In this document: positions 8,661 to 17,167 of the stretch, in pieces | Position numbering within the stretch: position 1 is the first letter of the stretch | Layout: every line of letters begins with the position of its first letter | Assembly (NCBI GenBank): GCA_016929095.1 | Contig: JAFGJM010000017.1 | Coordinates: forward strand, 1 to 64,000 | Length of the DNA stretch: 64,000 bases | Direction: 5' to 3' | Source: Anaerolineales bacterium | GTDB lineage: Bacteria; Chloroflexota; Anaerolineae; Anaerolineales; UBA4823 | Position numbers and translations under genes: made by a program | Notes under the pieces: model-generated | The model's input: only the letters and a program-made list of their open reading frames with translations | Databases searched by the model: none | What the model was told of the DNA's origin: nothing

Positions 8661-9701
8661 TTAATCTTGTTTGGTGTTTTTGAGAAAATCTGCTACAACA
8701 GGCCAGATCTCATTTCCTCGACCAAGTAAAAGGTGGCCACCACTGGGAAACTCTATCAGTTTAGCGTTAGGGATGATACGAGAAGCATGTTGGGCAACGG
8801 GAAGTGTCTTGAAGGTATCATCAGCTGCGCTTATGAAAAGCGTAGGAGTGGTCACCTGGTCTAGCGGGTACTGGATTTTTGTCCCCTGTGTATTACCTTC
8901 GTTTAGAACTCCGAGTCGCCGCGGGCTCACAGGCAGTATATTCATGATGCTTTTGTTCAAATCTGCTCTGTCTTCGGGAGATAACGTTGACACAAGTGAG
9001 GAAGGTACAGCAACGAGTGTATACATAAATTGGGGCGCTATTTTCATTATCAACCACATGGGGAAGTCGAACCTGTATAAAGCATCCAACAGTATACGCG
9101 GAGGACTTGTCCCCTCCTCTACACATTCCGGACAGATACCCCCGGAACCTGGAACGATAAATATTGCCGCAGATATGCGGTCTGGATGACGCAGTGCAAG
9201 TTGCATAGCAGGCGCGGCACCGGCCGAGTACGAGATAACCGGCACGCGCTGGATATTGAGAGCGTTAAGGAAACAAATCCATGTGTCCGCTTCCGCAGGG
9301 GGCAACGAATCGGGAGGAAGAGGGGTACGTAGATATCCAAACCGCGATGGAGCAATAATCTGGTATCCATGCGACACAAGTCCGCGGGCTGACTCTATTC
9401 CTTGATCCCAGCCCCCACTCGTTCCATGTAACACAAGGATTGGAGGTCCTTCTCCCAGCGTGGCGTATTCGATCAGGCCGCAGTCAGTATTGATAATTTT
9501 ACTGCCTGTTGTAATACGCTCGTTAGCTATGTTGATGTCGTTGCGATAATTTTCACAAACTAGAACTAGACCCAGCAAGATTACAAAGATGATTATGATC
9601 CACATGGTTCTCACCAATGGCTTGTTTTTTAGCTTTTTCGGATGTTCTTCTTTGGATTTTTCAGTTAACTTTGCCATGTTTATTTTAGTATACCTAAACA
9701 T
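8661..9701 (-). CDS. Membrane-anchored alpha/beta hydrolase
   Basis: A 346-residue protein with a basic N-terminus, one membrane segment (about 31-48, WIIIIFVILLGLVLV) and an extracytoplasmic alpha/beta-hydrolase domain. ILVLHGTSGG provides the oxyanion-hole HG motif. The nucleophile elbow reads SYSAG rather than GxSxG but keeps the central Ser. SAADD supplies the acid and SGGHLLLG the His. Substrate is unknown; related enzymes are esterases or haloperoxidase-like hydrolases. The start at 9701 has AAGG six bases upstream; an ATG eight codons later is possible. It is flanked by long non-coding gaps and appears monocistronic. Confidence 0.8.
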   Translation of the reverse strand: MFRYTKINMAKLTEKSKEEHPKKLKNKPLVRTMWIIIIFVILLGLVLVCENYRNDINIANERITTGSKIINTDCGLIEYATLGEGPPILVLHGTSGGWDQGIESARGLVSHGYQIIAPSRFGYLRTPLPPDSLPPAEADTWICFLNALNIQRVPVISYSAGAAPAMQLALRHPDRISAAIFIVPGSGGICPECVEEGTSPPRILLDALYRFDFPMWLIMKIAPQFMYTLVAVPSSLVSTLSPEDRADLNKSIMNILPVSPRRLGVLNEGNTQGTKIQYPLDQVTTPTLFISAADDTFKTLPVAQHASRIIPNAKLIEFPSGGHLLLGRGNEIWPVVADFLKNTKQD

Positions 9702-10043
9702 CTATTACCTTATGATAAAAAATGTAATTCTCAAGCATTATCGGTGATTAAAAACGCAATTCGAAAATTTCGTTCGATATTCGATGAAAGTAAGTTTATT
9801 GCACGTCGAAGGATTTCTTGTGGACTCGAAGTCCATGGTTTTAATTTATGGCATGAAAGTAATTCTTCAACTCGCTTGAATTCCCACCACTAAACTAGTT
9901 GGATAAAACCAATTAACTAAATCTCTTCCGCCGAAGAAGCTCAATGATTTTATGGGGAAAGAAATTTCAATCCATTATGGCGTTTCTTTCAGACGTATTA
10001 TACACATATAGTCCTCAATGTTGTTACCAATTTTGGACTTATT
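9702..10043. other. Gene-free stretch
   Basis: AT-rich sequence with no supported ORF, RNA or repeat. An AATTTTCG/CGAAAATT-like symmetry near 9763-9772 is too short to interpret. Confidence 0.35.
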
Positions 10044-10217
10044 TTACTTGCAATACTTCGGTATAAAGCACACAAACGATATTTTATAAAGCACCATAAC
10101 AAGCCAGGCGATAAACGCTGACAATATCAGTAATGCAACACCAATGGTTTTAGCTTTCCTTTTTAATTTAGATGCGAATTCATCGTCATTCACACAATTC
10201 AGAATAACAAATCGCAT
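10044..10217 (-). CDS. Possible small single-pass membrane protein
   Basis: A 57-codon ORF: about 20 polar residues (MRFVILNCVNDDEFASKLKR), a Lys-rich cuff, then a hydrophobic span TIGVALLILSAFIAWLVMVLY and a short tail. The topology is protein-like, but there is no convincing ribosome binding site and no recognised family. It could be a chance ORF. Confidence 0.3.
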   Translation of the reverse strand: MRFVILNCVNDDEFASKLKRKAKTIGVALLILSAFIAWLVMVLYKISFVCFIPKYCK

Positions 10218-10373
10218 AATAATGTTTCAAGGGTCAAAGCTATTTATGTGAACTTGATCCCCCTACTTTTATCCCCCTAATTTAAGAAGCCAAAGCCCAA
10301 GTCGAAAAATCACCCCACATATTGCACCTTCTCACAAAGGGTAGATGAATTTGGAGTTGCGTGTTTACACCGT

Positions 10374-11522
10374 TTAGGTAAATAAACTAATGTTCTCCCT
10401 GGTATCCTCCATCCATTTAGGCCATTGAATTCTAAATTCATCATAGGATGGTAATTCCTGTTCTACACGAGAATAGTCGTGTGCAACGATATCTTCCGGA
10501 GAATCGTATTCGGATATCATTTCGGAGGTCGAATATTTTTGTAAGGCTTGCAGCGCGTGCTTATCCAAGTCTGGGTATAAAAATCGCCCCGGATAGGGAT
10601 CAAATAATCTTGGGTCAACTTGATATTTCTGGACTTTGGCACGCTCATAGAAAAACCGCATTACGTCTTGTATCAACTTGGCATACTGAGGTGCATCATG
10701 TTGCTTTGGCGGTAAATGAGTTATTCGTAAATCACTATCCATATACCAGGTAAAACCAGCTAGATAAGAATTGAGCATATAATCCATATCTTCACCGCGA
10801 GTAATCCCCGGATCAAACCCAACTTGGGTAAACAGGTCACGGTGAAAGATCATATTACCGCCAAAGACCTGGGGGCTTGGCAATATTTTTACCGGATTTT
10901 CAATCAATTGCCTTAAACCCGCATTCATTATCCGGCTTTTATCGAGAAAAATATTCCCGGTTTCTTCACCTTCCACAAGATCAAGTTCGCCATTTTTATT
11001 CTCATAAGGTCCCGCAATGCCAAATATGCGCTCAGTTTTTATCGCTTTTAAAGCTTGATGAACGTAATTTGGCGCAATGACTTCATCATCATCAAGCGCA
11101 ATAACAATCTTGGCATTTGCCATGTTGGGAATCAAGAGTTGCAAGTTTCGAATCCCGGCATAGGTCAACAAATTAAATGCCCTTTCCGGCAAGTGATACT
11201 GCTCTCGAACCTTGTTTAAGATTGCATAATCACAATTGTTTATCTGAAGTTGATCCTGGTATTCCTGTATGATTTGATCAACAGTTTCGGAAGCTAGAGG
11301 CAAAACGCTTTCATCAACGCCGCCAGCAAGAATGAGTACTCGAAAATCTTTTTCTTTTTGGTTTACCATGCTATCCAGTAATCGCGGCAGGGTGCTTCTC
11401 CCGTCTACTGGGGTTGGATGATCAAAGCCGCCTGTTTTTGTTCCACTCGTCCAATATGTTGGAATTACGATCCAGTTTTTTGAGTTTGATTTTCTGGTGA
11501 TACTTTCCATCATTGCCAACAT
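10374..11522 (-). CDS. Family 2 glycosyltransferase
   Basis: A 382-residue soluble GT-A type glycosyltransferase. The N-terminal WIVIPTYW strand, the DDDE metal and nucleotide-sugar motif in KIVIALDDDEVI (about 140-150), and the later GEDMDYMLNSYLAGF segment are in the order expected for GT2 enzymes. The acceptor is unknown. The ATG at 11522 follows GAGG by four bases, though two further Met codons follow closely. It stands alone between two non-coding gaps; I would read it as cargo for surface glycan modification, which is inference. Confidence 0.8.
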   Translation of the reverse strand: MLAMMESITRKSNSKNWIVIPTYWTSGTKTGGFDHPTPVDGRSTLPRLLDSMVNQKEKDFRVLILAGGVDESVLPLASETVDQIIQEYQDQLQINNCDYAILNKVREQYHLPERAFNLLTYAGIRNLQLLIPNMANAKIVIALDDDEVIAPNYVHQALKAIKTERIFGIAGPYENKNGELDLVEGEETGNIFLDKSRIMNAGLRQLIENPVKILPSPQVFGGNMIFHRDLFTQVGFDPGITRGEDMDYMLNSYLAGFTWYMDSDLRITHLPPKQHDAPQYAKLIQDVMRFFYERAKVQKYQVDPRLFDPYPGRFLYPDLDKHALQALQKYSTSEMISEYDSPEDIVAHDYSRVEQELPSYDEFRIQWPKWMEDTRENISLFT

Positions 11523-11790
11523 TCAACCTCATCTTTTTCCATATGTGCTTAACATCATTTTGCATTAGCAGTAGTAAAGTAAACATGGAGTATTTTCAAA
11601 TCAAAGCCGTCGCGGATTATGCCTGCCATAAATCAGATTGCCGTAAGCTGCTATTCTCTACGTGCGTTTTAAGGATTGATAAGCCAAGACTTATTGAATA
11701 TTATGCCATAAGAATACTGGATATGAGATTACTTCATCCAAATAATCTAATTTATCCCTACTTCGCCCAATTTGACTACCCTACTTGCTC
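11523..11790. other. Gene-free stretch before the integrative-element module
   Basis: An open frame across it (11513-11794) is Cys-rich, has no ribosome binding site and overlaps the start of the glycosyltransferase gene, so I do not accept it as a gene. No tRNA fragment or attachment-site repeat was noticed. Confidence 0.35.
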
Positions 11791-11819
11791 TTGACAAGCA
11801 TTATTAATTCCTTCATATT
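11791..11819 (+). promoter_or_regulatory. Candidate promoter of the element's first operon
   Basis: TTGACA at 11791-11796 and CATATT at 11814-11819 are 17 bp apart. The predicted start of transcription falls at or next to the ATG at 11825, and that ATG lacks a Shine-Dalgarno sequence, so the mRNA may be leaderless. Confidence 0.4.
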
Positions 11820-11824
11820 GAATC

Positions 11825-12631
11825 ATGTATGTGAAGTATTTTGGCTTGTCTGAACCTGCATTCAAGATTACACCCGATCCCCGCTTTCTATGGTATTCCG
11901 ACCAGCATAAAGAGGCTAAAGCTAAACTTGAATACCATCTTTCGCAAAAAGATGGACCGGTTTACCTGAGCGCAGATGTGGGTTTGGGAAAAACCTCTAT
12001 AGCTCAACGATTACGGGATGAATTCGCGGCTGATAAATCGAAGAAAGTTGTCCTGGCGTTTGCTCCCAACCTGAAAACAGCTAACCAATTTATGCGCTTC
12101 ATTGCCGACGAGTTTGAGGTCAAAACCGCCCGTTCCTACTCCGATACCTTGAAGAATTTCGAGCGCTATCTGATTGAGCAATACAAAGCTGGCATTACGC
12201 CCATCTTATTGGTCGATGAAGCCCAAAACTTGCCTCACGATACCCTCAAAACAATTCACCACCTCTTTAATTTCACCACTCGAAATGAGTTTCTTATACA
12301 AATAGCTCTGTTCGGTCAACCTGAGTTGGACAAGCGTATCCAGCGTTTCAAATCGCTTGCCAGCCGGATGTACAAAGCGAAGTTGCAGCCTTTTGATTTA
12401 CAACAAACCGAAGAAATGATGAGGTTCCGCTGGACGGTTGCAGGAGGCGATGCACTCCCCTTTCAAAAGGAAGCCATTGCCGAAATCTACAGGCTCACCG
12501 GCGGTATTGCCCGAGATATCTGCAAGCTGGCCAATGAAGCCCTCCTTCGCACCGTGGTCGAAAACCGTAAGATTGTCGATAAAGATACGATCATCGCATC
12601 TGCCAGGGATGCATTTGAGGAGGTGGTTTAA
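11825..12631 (+). CDS. ExeA/TnsC-like AAA ATPase
   Basis: A 268-residue AAA+ ATPase beginning with the ExeA-type YFGLSEPAFKITPDPRFLW signature. Walker A is SADVGLGKTS (about 49-58), Walker B is ILLVDEAQ (about 128-135), and a C-terminal winged-helix-like region follows from residue 200. This group includes ExeA/GspA of secretion systems and transposition regulators such as TnsC or MuB. Next to replication genes it more likely loads or regulates DNA-bound complexes. The stop overlaps the next ATG (TAATG at 12629-12633), implying translational coupling to an RHH protein, an arrangement reminiscent of a partition cassette. Confidence 0.8.
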   Translation: MYVKYFGLSEPAFKITPDPRFLWYSDQHKEAKAKLEYHLSQKDGPVYLSADVGLGKTSIAQRLRDEFAADKSKKVVLAFAPNLKTANQFMRFIADEFEVKTARSYSDTLKNFERYLIEQYKAGITPILLVDEAQNLPHDTLKTIHHLFNFTTRNEFLIQIALFGQPELDKRIQRFKSLASRMYKAKLQPFDLQQTEEMMRFRWTVAGGDALPFQKEAIAEIYRLTGGIARDICKLANEALLRTVVENRKIVDKDTIIASARDAFEEVV

Positions 12632-12996
12632 TGGGAATTTATGACGATTTGTCAAAATTAGAAACGCAATCCCCTACCATAAAATTAGCTGGTGAAGAAA
12701 TGTCACTAGATAATAAGTCCACGCGGAAAGCCACGTCAAATATTACGTCACCCCGCAAGAGATCAAGTGAAAATCCACGTGAGGTATCACGTGATCTTCC
12801 AAGTAGAGATGAAATCCAGGGATTCAGTTTTCAATTACGGGATGAATTGAAGGTTAAAGTCCAGGCTGAAGTGCCTTTCCGTTGGCAGAAAGAATTAGAA
12901 GATTTGGCAAGAGAATTAAATGTTAAAAAGTTGGAGCTTTACCGATTTATTATCGGAGAATTTCTGGGAAAGGTGAAAAGAAAGAGCCATGTATAA
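12631..12996 (+). CDS. Ribbon-helix-helix-like protein coupled to the AAA ATPase
   Basis: A 121-residue protein. The first 65 residues are polar and probably disordered. The C-terminus (LKVKVQAEVPFRWQKELEDLARELNVKKLELYRFIIGEFL) has the strand followed by two helices of RHH/CopG-type DNA-binding domains. It is translationally coupled to the ATPase and overlaps the next gene by 8 bp. A ParB-like or replication-accessory role is inferred from this order only. Confidence 0.6.
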   Translation: MGIYDDLSKLETQSPTIKLAGEEMSLDNKSTRKATSNITSPRKRSSENPREVSRDLPSRDEIQGFSFQLRDELKVKVQAEVPFRWQKELEDLARELNVKKLELYRFIIGEFLGKVKRKSHV

Positions 12997-13366
12997 TAAC
13001 ATGCTGAAAATCGGGGAGACGAAAGCATTTCATGACCGCAACCTGTTTGTGCGGGGGGCTGATATTGCTACTCAATGTGGATGGACGGGCGTGCCCAATT
13101 TCATCCTGGAGAACGATTCGATCTCCATTGGGGCAAAGCTTACCTATGCCATGCTACTGAAATATGCGCGTGAGATGGATGAGTGTTTTCCGGGTCAGGA
13201 TCGATTGGCAAAGGATATCGGTGCTACACGTCAGAGCATCAATGCATATATCAAGGAACTGAGTAAAGCAGGAATGGTCGATGTCAAAAGGCGGGGACAG
13301 GGGAGACCCAATGTCTATACCGTTCACATTAAAGCCTCGTTCTGGAAAAGGGCAAAACGAGGCTGA
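12989..13366 (+). CDS. HTH replication-initiator-like protein
   Basis: A 125-residue protein with a winged-helix domain of the type at the N-terminus of replication initiators: ISIGAKLTYAMLLKYA, then the recognition region DECFPGQDRLAKDIGATRQSINAYIKELSKAGMVDVKRRGQGRPNVYTV. No polymerase or nuclease domain follows, so it is a stand-alone DNA binder. Its last codon runs into three direct repeats at 13365-13419, a plausible binding array. The start overlaps the previous gene. Confidence 0.65.
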   Translation: MYNNMLKIGETKAFHDRNLFVRGADIATQCGWTGVPNFILENDSISIGAKLTYAMLLKYAREMDECFPGQDRLAKDIGATRQSINAYIKELSKAGMVDVKRRGQGRPNVYTVHIKASFWKRAKRG

Positions 13367-13419
13367 TGTCAAATTATTTTACATCTAGATGTCAAACAAA
13401 CAGACATCCTGAAGTCAAA
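13365..13419 (+). repeat. Three iteron-like repeats at 23-bp period
   Basis: GATGTCAAA begins at 13365 and 13388 and GAAGTCAAA at 13411, each exactly 23 bp after the last. The middle copy forms half of a perfect palindrome ACATCTAGATGT. Period and position after a replication-initiator-like gene are like iterons of plasmid origins, or an operator array. AT-rich DNA follows to 13530. Confidence 0.5.
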
Positions 13420-13536
13420 TCTTTTTACCCTATTAATAAGCAATGAATACCAATCAGATAACTAAGATAAAGTTTAAAGAAAATATTCTTTTAATTATTT
13501 TTGAATGTGCTATAGTAATTACCAGGGCATAGTCGT

Positions 13537-13917
13537 ATGCAATCCAATCAGAAAGTGGAAATCGGAAGCAGAACCGTCGAAGACTCGTTTATCACCATCG
13601 ACGATTTAATTCCATTGGCGGATATACTTTCGAAAGGTTTAATCAAATTGGGGGAATATAAATATCCGTTAGATATTCGAAAGGGGGTGAGAAGCATGAG
13701 TGCTGAAAGAGAAAATATCACGATTAAGGCGATCGGTCGTACATACTTTCTGGATGTCAAAGAAACTAAAGATGGCAATCCGTTCTTGATCATTACCGAG
13801 AGCCGATCGAAAGGGGAGGGGAATGACCGGGAGCGATCAAGCATACTTGTATTTCAGGATAACCTAAAGGAGTTTGCTGAAGCGGTTTCTTCAATTGCCA
13901 ACAAGATCGGGCATTAA
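13537..13917 (+). CDS. PUR-alpha-like single-strand nucleic-acid-binding protein
   Basis: The C-terminal 73 residues (ITIKAIGRTYFLDVKETKDGNPFLIITESRS, then an ILVFQDNLKEFAEAV helix) match the PUR/DUF3276 repeat, a strand-strand-strand-helix fold that binds single-stranded DNA or RNA. A second ATG at 13696 is preceded by a very strong AAGGGGGTGA (13681-13690), so the domain alone is probably translated from there; the first 53 residues may be a leader or an N-terminal extension. It stands directly before the first VirD4-like ATPase. Confidence 0.65.
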   Translation: MQSNQKVEIGSRTVEDSFITIDDLIPLADILSKGLIKLGEYKYPLDIRKGVRSMSAERENITIKAIGRTYFLDVKETKDGNPFLIITESRSKGEGNDRERSSILVFQDNLKEFAEAVSSIANKIGH

Positions 13918-13965
13918 ACCAGTGAGTTAAACCATTGTTCTAATATGCTAGGATGAATCATACCC

Positions 13966-15402
13966 ATGTTCATCCCTGCCTTACTTCGCAATCATCAGGA
14001 TCATCTCGTTTTAGGTCGCATCGGCCGTTACCGCTTCTTTCCGAAATTCAGCATCTCACCCCAGGTACGAAAATTCCATATGTATGTGGTCGGACTTACC
14101 GGACGGGGTAAGAGCAAATTCCTGGAGAATTGTATCGTTCAGGATATATTAGCCGGTCGGGGTTGCGCGGTGGTTGATCCGCATGGTGATTTAGCCAGGG
14201 ATGTTTTGTGGACTTTGGCTTCTTGCGGGTATTTCAACAATTCCCAGTCTTACGATCGCATTGTATATGTTGCCCCTCGCAGGCGTGATTTTATCATTCC
14301 CTTTAATGTATTAACCACCTCCGACCGGAACCTGGAAACTTATGAGATTGCTCAACGAGTCATTTCTGCCTTTACCCGCACCTGGGCGCGGACTTTGCTG
14401 GAACCACCTCGTTTCCAGCAAATCATGCGTTCTGCTTTAGCGACCTTGATCGAGACACAAGACAACTTGTGCAATCTTTACCGCTTGTTGACCGATGATG
14501 ATTTCCGTAACGCCAAGCTTCAGCAAATCAAGGATCCCAAGGTTGCCCTGGATTGCCGTTCGTTTTTTTGTAATGAATTTGAGCAATGGGGGAGAGAACG
14601 CAATTCCATGATGAGCAGCACTACCAACAAGGTAAGCGCTCTTACCGATAACCCGAGCATCTTCTACATGCTTGGGCAGAAGGAAAATAACGTGGATATT
14701 CGCAAGATCATGGATCAGGGGAAAGCATTATTTGTGGATTTGGGAGATTGTGACGATGAGACAAAACGATTGTTCGGGACGTTGATTGTCACCGGCTTTG
14801 AGCAGGCAGCCTTATCCCGCGCCAGAGCGCCGCTTGAATCTCGTAAACCGTATTATTTGTACATCGATGAATTTCAGGATTTTGCCTGTCATCCCGGAGC
14901 CGCCGAGACGTTCAGCCAGATGCTATCCCAGGTGCGCAAGTTTGGATTGCATATGATCCTGGCAAACCAATCCATCGCACAACTAAATACTCGCCTACAG
15001 ACCGCGTTAGGTAACGCACAAACCATCGTGACATTTCGGATTTCAAGAGCCGATGCAGAAGCGCTGGCAAGGGTATTGGGAGAAGTGAATACCGAAGCCA
15101 TTAAACGGCAAAATACTTTCCCATCCCAACATCCGATTTTCTCTCCCCTAAACGAGCAATGGGAAGATTTCATCCAATTTCTCACCCGGCAGGAGGTACG
15201 CCAGGCGACAGTCAAAACAGCAGATGATCGCCTGGCAGTCATCTGGTCAGAATACATTCAGAAGAATAATTACTCGGAAGAGGCGCTTGAGAAAATCATT
15301 GTGGAATGCATCAAACGCTATGGTAATTCTTTTGAGCGTGTAGCTGCTAGACTTATCAATCAACAGGTGACCGGAGATAGAACCAATGTTTTTACCAATT
15401 GA
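13966..15402 (+). CDS. VirD4/TraD-like DNA-translocating ATPase (first copy)
   Basis: A 478-residue soluble ATPase. Walker A is VGLTGRGKSKF, followed by the CAVVDPHGDLA strand; Walker B is YYLYIDEFQDF, and then comes the LANQSIAQL sensor region, all in the order of coupling proteins of the TraD/TraG/HerA group. No membrane segments are present, unlike classical VirD4. A paralogue with the same length lies at 19483-20919. In conjugative elements such proteins feed DNA to the channel. Here no VirB4-like gene is visible, so a role in replication or segregation by HerA-like translocation is equally possible. Confidence 0.8.
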   Translation: MFIPALLRNHQDHLVLGRIGRYRFFPKFSISPQVRKFHMYVVGLTGRGKSKFLENCIVQDILAGRGCAVVDPHGDLARDVLWTLASCGYFNNSQSYDRIVYVAPRRRDFIIPFNVLTTSDRNLETYEIAQRVISAFTRTWARTLLEPPRFQQIMRSALATLIETQDNLCNLYRLLTDDDFRNAKLQQIKDPKVALDCRSFFCNEFEQWGRERNSMMSSTTNKVSALTDNPSIFYMLGQKENNVDIRKIMDQGKALFVDLGDCDDETKRLFGTLIVTGFEQAALSRARAPLESRKPYYLYIDEFQDFACHPGAAETFSQMLSQVRKFGLHMILANQSIAQLNTRLQTALGNAQTIVTFRISRADAEALARVLGEVNTEAIKRQNTFPSQHPIFSPLNEQWEDFIQFLTRQEVRQATVKTADDRLAVIWSEYIQKNNYSEEALEKIIVECIKRYGNSFERVAARLINQQVTGDRTNVFTN

Positions 15403-15482
15403 TAATGAAATTTATTCGAGCATAATTTTTACCCGGTTTAACCTGTTCGGCTACCTATTCGCAAAGTTATTCGCTTCATCCG

Positions 15483-15923
15483 AAGGGCTTTTCCTCAAGC
15501 CAGCGGGCATCGAGCCCTTGCCTTGAGCCAGAAAAAGAGCTGCCTTGCCTCGGGGAGGCCATTCCACCGCAGATTTTCGCCGTATACAGGCTCAAAACAG
15601 CTTTGTCAGACCCCCCAACTCGGCAAGCCAAAGCGTCGGGTCTCTTCCCAATCATCTGCCGATGCCTGGGATCGACCCCGACAACCCACGGCTACGCCGT
15701 CTGTTTTACAAACAGACGGTTCCCTTGCTTACTTCCTCGTCCGTTGGACGATGGTCGTTCGCCGCGGCGTCACGCTTTGGCGCAGACTCGCTACGCGAGA
15801 CTGCACCACGCTACCACCGTGGGTTGTCGGGCTCTGCGAGCCCGACGCTTTTGCGCCGTCGACATCTTTTTCTGGACTTTTTCTGTCTCCGCCGCTGGAA
15901 AATTGAGCGCCGCCGGAGGCGGC
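15483..15923. repeat. Hairpin-dense region with 3-nt loops
   Basis: No gene is convincing here, but at least seven hairpins are. AAGGGCT 15483-15489 pairs with 15513-15519. GCCTC-GGG-GAGGC is at 15547-15559 and ACGGC-TAC-GCCGT at 15688-15700. CCGTCTGTTT-TAC-AAACAGACGG is at 15697-15719 and TCGTCC-GTT-GGACGA at 15737-15751. GCAGACTCGC-TAC-GCGAGACTGC (one mismatch) is at 15782-15804. GTCGGGCTC-TGC-GAGCCCGAC is at 15826-15846, and GCCGCC-GGA-GGCGGC at 15909-15923. A 15-bp arm (15677-15691) is perfectly complementary to 15817-15831, enclosing several of them. The GC content is higher than in the flanking genes. Candidate functions are a priming or replication origin for the adjacent primase, an oriT, or a structured RNA. 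Confidence 0.75.
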
Positions 15924-15962
15924 TGGATTTTTTGGCGAATATTTTTCATGCTATCCTGAGTC

Positions 15963-16913
15963 ATGAGAGAAAGAGAGAGACCATTAAGCGAATACGAATT
16001 ATCCCGCCCAGCCATGGTTTTGGCTAAACGGTTCGTTCAAAGATGGGATATCTACGCCAGACAGCTTGACGATGGGCGTTACATCTGTGTTCACGAACCG
16101 CTCAACGTGGAGCACTTATTCGCCCATCTTAGAGGTGAAATTACGCTGGGCACATATTGCTTGAACCAAAAGAATAAGGCTCGATTTATGGTTTTTGATG
16201 CTGATGATGAAAAAGGATTTCAGAATTTAATCCAACTCAATTCCCAATTGGCAAAAATAAGTTACCCTTCATACCTTGAATCTAGCAGGCGCGGTGGGCA
16301 TCTTTGGTTTTTCTTTGAGAAACCAATTTCAGGTCGAGAAGCACGGTTATTTGGACAAGGGATATTGGATGAATACGGAATGGAAGGAATCGAATTATTT
16401 CCGAAACAAGATCGCTTGAGCCAGGGTCCCGGTTCTTTGATCCGCATGCCATTTGGCCTCCATCGCATTACAGGGATGCGATATGGATTTATTACCCCGG
16501 AAAGGAAACCATTGGCTCCAACCATCCGCGAACAAATTTATGCTCTCTCGACCCCTCAAACGATTTCAGAACTAATGATTAAATCCTATCCGACATCTTC
16601 ATCCCTAGAGACGCCAGTAACCTTTCCTGAGCGATCTGGTGAACCCACAGAGATGGTTTCGCAAAGGATTAAGCAAAGTATTACCGTATTAGAATTCGTC
16701 AGCCAATATGTGGATTTAAAACCTAACGGGAGTGGAGCTATTGGAAAATGCCCATTTCATGACGATCAACATCCCAGCTTCAGCGTCAATGACAAAGAAA
16801 ATTATTGGCATTGCTTTGCCGGATGTGGTGGGGGATCGATCATTGATTTTTGGATGAAATGGCGAGGAATTGGGTTTGTTGAAGCAGTCCATGAATTGGA
16901 TAAGCTAGAATGA
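15963..16913 (+). CDS. AEP-type primase fused to a CHC2 zinc finger
   Basis: A 316-residue protein. Residues about 1-200 match the archaeo-eukaryotic primase domain of the TOTE type, with an acidic metal site in FMVFDADDEKGF and the segments LESSRRGGHLWFFFEKP and IELFPKQDRLSQGPGSLIRMPFG. Residues about 235-316 form a CHC2 zinc-binding domain as in DnaG (CPFHDDQHPSF, then WHCFAGCGGGSIIDFW). The combination gives a compact stand-alone primase for the mobile element. It begins 40 bp after the hairpin-dense region. No TOPRIM or helicase domain is attached. Confidence 0.8.
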   Translation: MRERERPLSEYELSRPAMVLAKRFVQRWDIYARQLDDGRYICVHEPLNVEHLFAHLRGEITLGTYCLNQKNKARFMVFDADDEKGFQNLIQLNSQLAKISYPSYLESSRRGGHLWFFFEKPISGREARLFGQGILDEYGMEGIELFPKQDRLSQGPGSLIRMPFGLHRITGMRYGFITPERKPLAPTIREQIYALSTPQTISELMIKSYPTSSSLETPVTFPERSGEPTEMVSQRIKQSITVLEFVSQYVDLKPNGSGAIGKCPFHDDQHPSFSVNDKENYWHCFAGCGGGSIIDFWMKWRGIGFVEAVHELDKLE

Positions 16914-17070
16914 CATCTGCCATCTAGTATTCGGTCGTGGCGTCGTGCTGTTGGGAATTGAAGCCCCAAAATGTTTCCATTGCAAACACTATTATTAGCA
17001 AAGAATCTAAGAAAATGAACACTTATATAAGGCCAGAAAACCATTGGTTCTGGATTAGCAATGAAATAAC
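16914..17070. other. Gene-free stretch after the primase gene
   Basis: No supported ORF. It leads into the relic of the primase 3' end described at 17071-17131. Confidence 0.35.
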
Positions 17071-17131
17071 TATTAGCAATGCTTTACCGTATTTTGCGGG
17101 GAATCGATTATAGATTTTTGGATGAAATTGA
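17071..17131 (+). pseudogene. Decayed copy of the primase CHC2 3' end
   Basis: This stretch resembles the coding sequence at about 16803-16861. Both contain a GCTTT-CCG core, then GGGG-ATCGAT, then a shared run ATTTTTGGATGAAAT. Differences are scattered substitutions, and no open frame of the right length remains. It suggests an old second copy of the primase end, from duplication or from an earlier element. Confidence 0.5.
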
Positions 17132-17167
17132 TTGATAAAAATTTGAGTCGATCATCCATATAATATA

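Noticed and set aside
15523..16027. Overlapping plus-strand ORFs of 118-160 codons upstream of the primase
   Set aside because: They run through GC-rich hairpins in three frames at once, have no ribosome binding sites and look like by-products of palindromic sequence.
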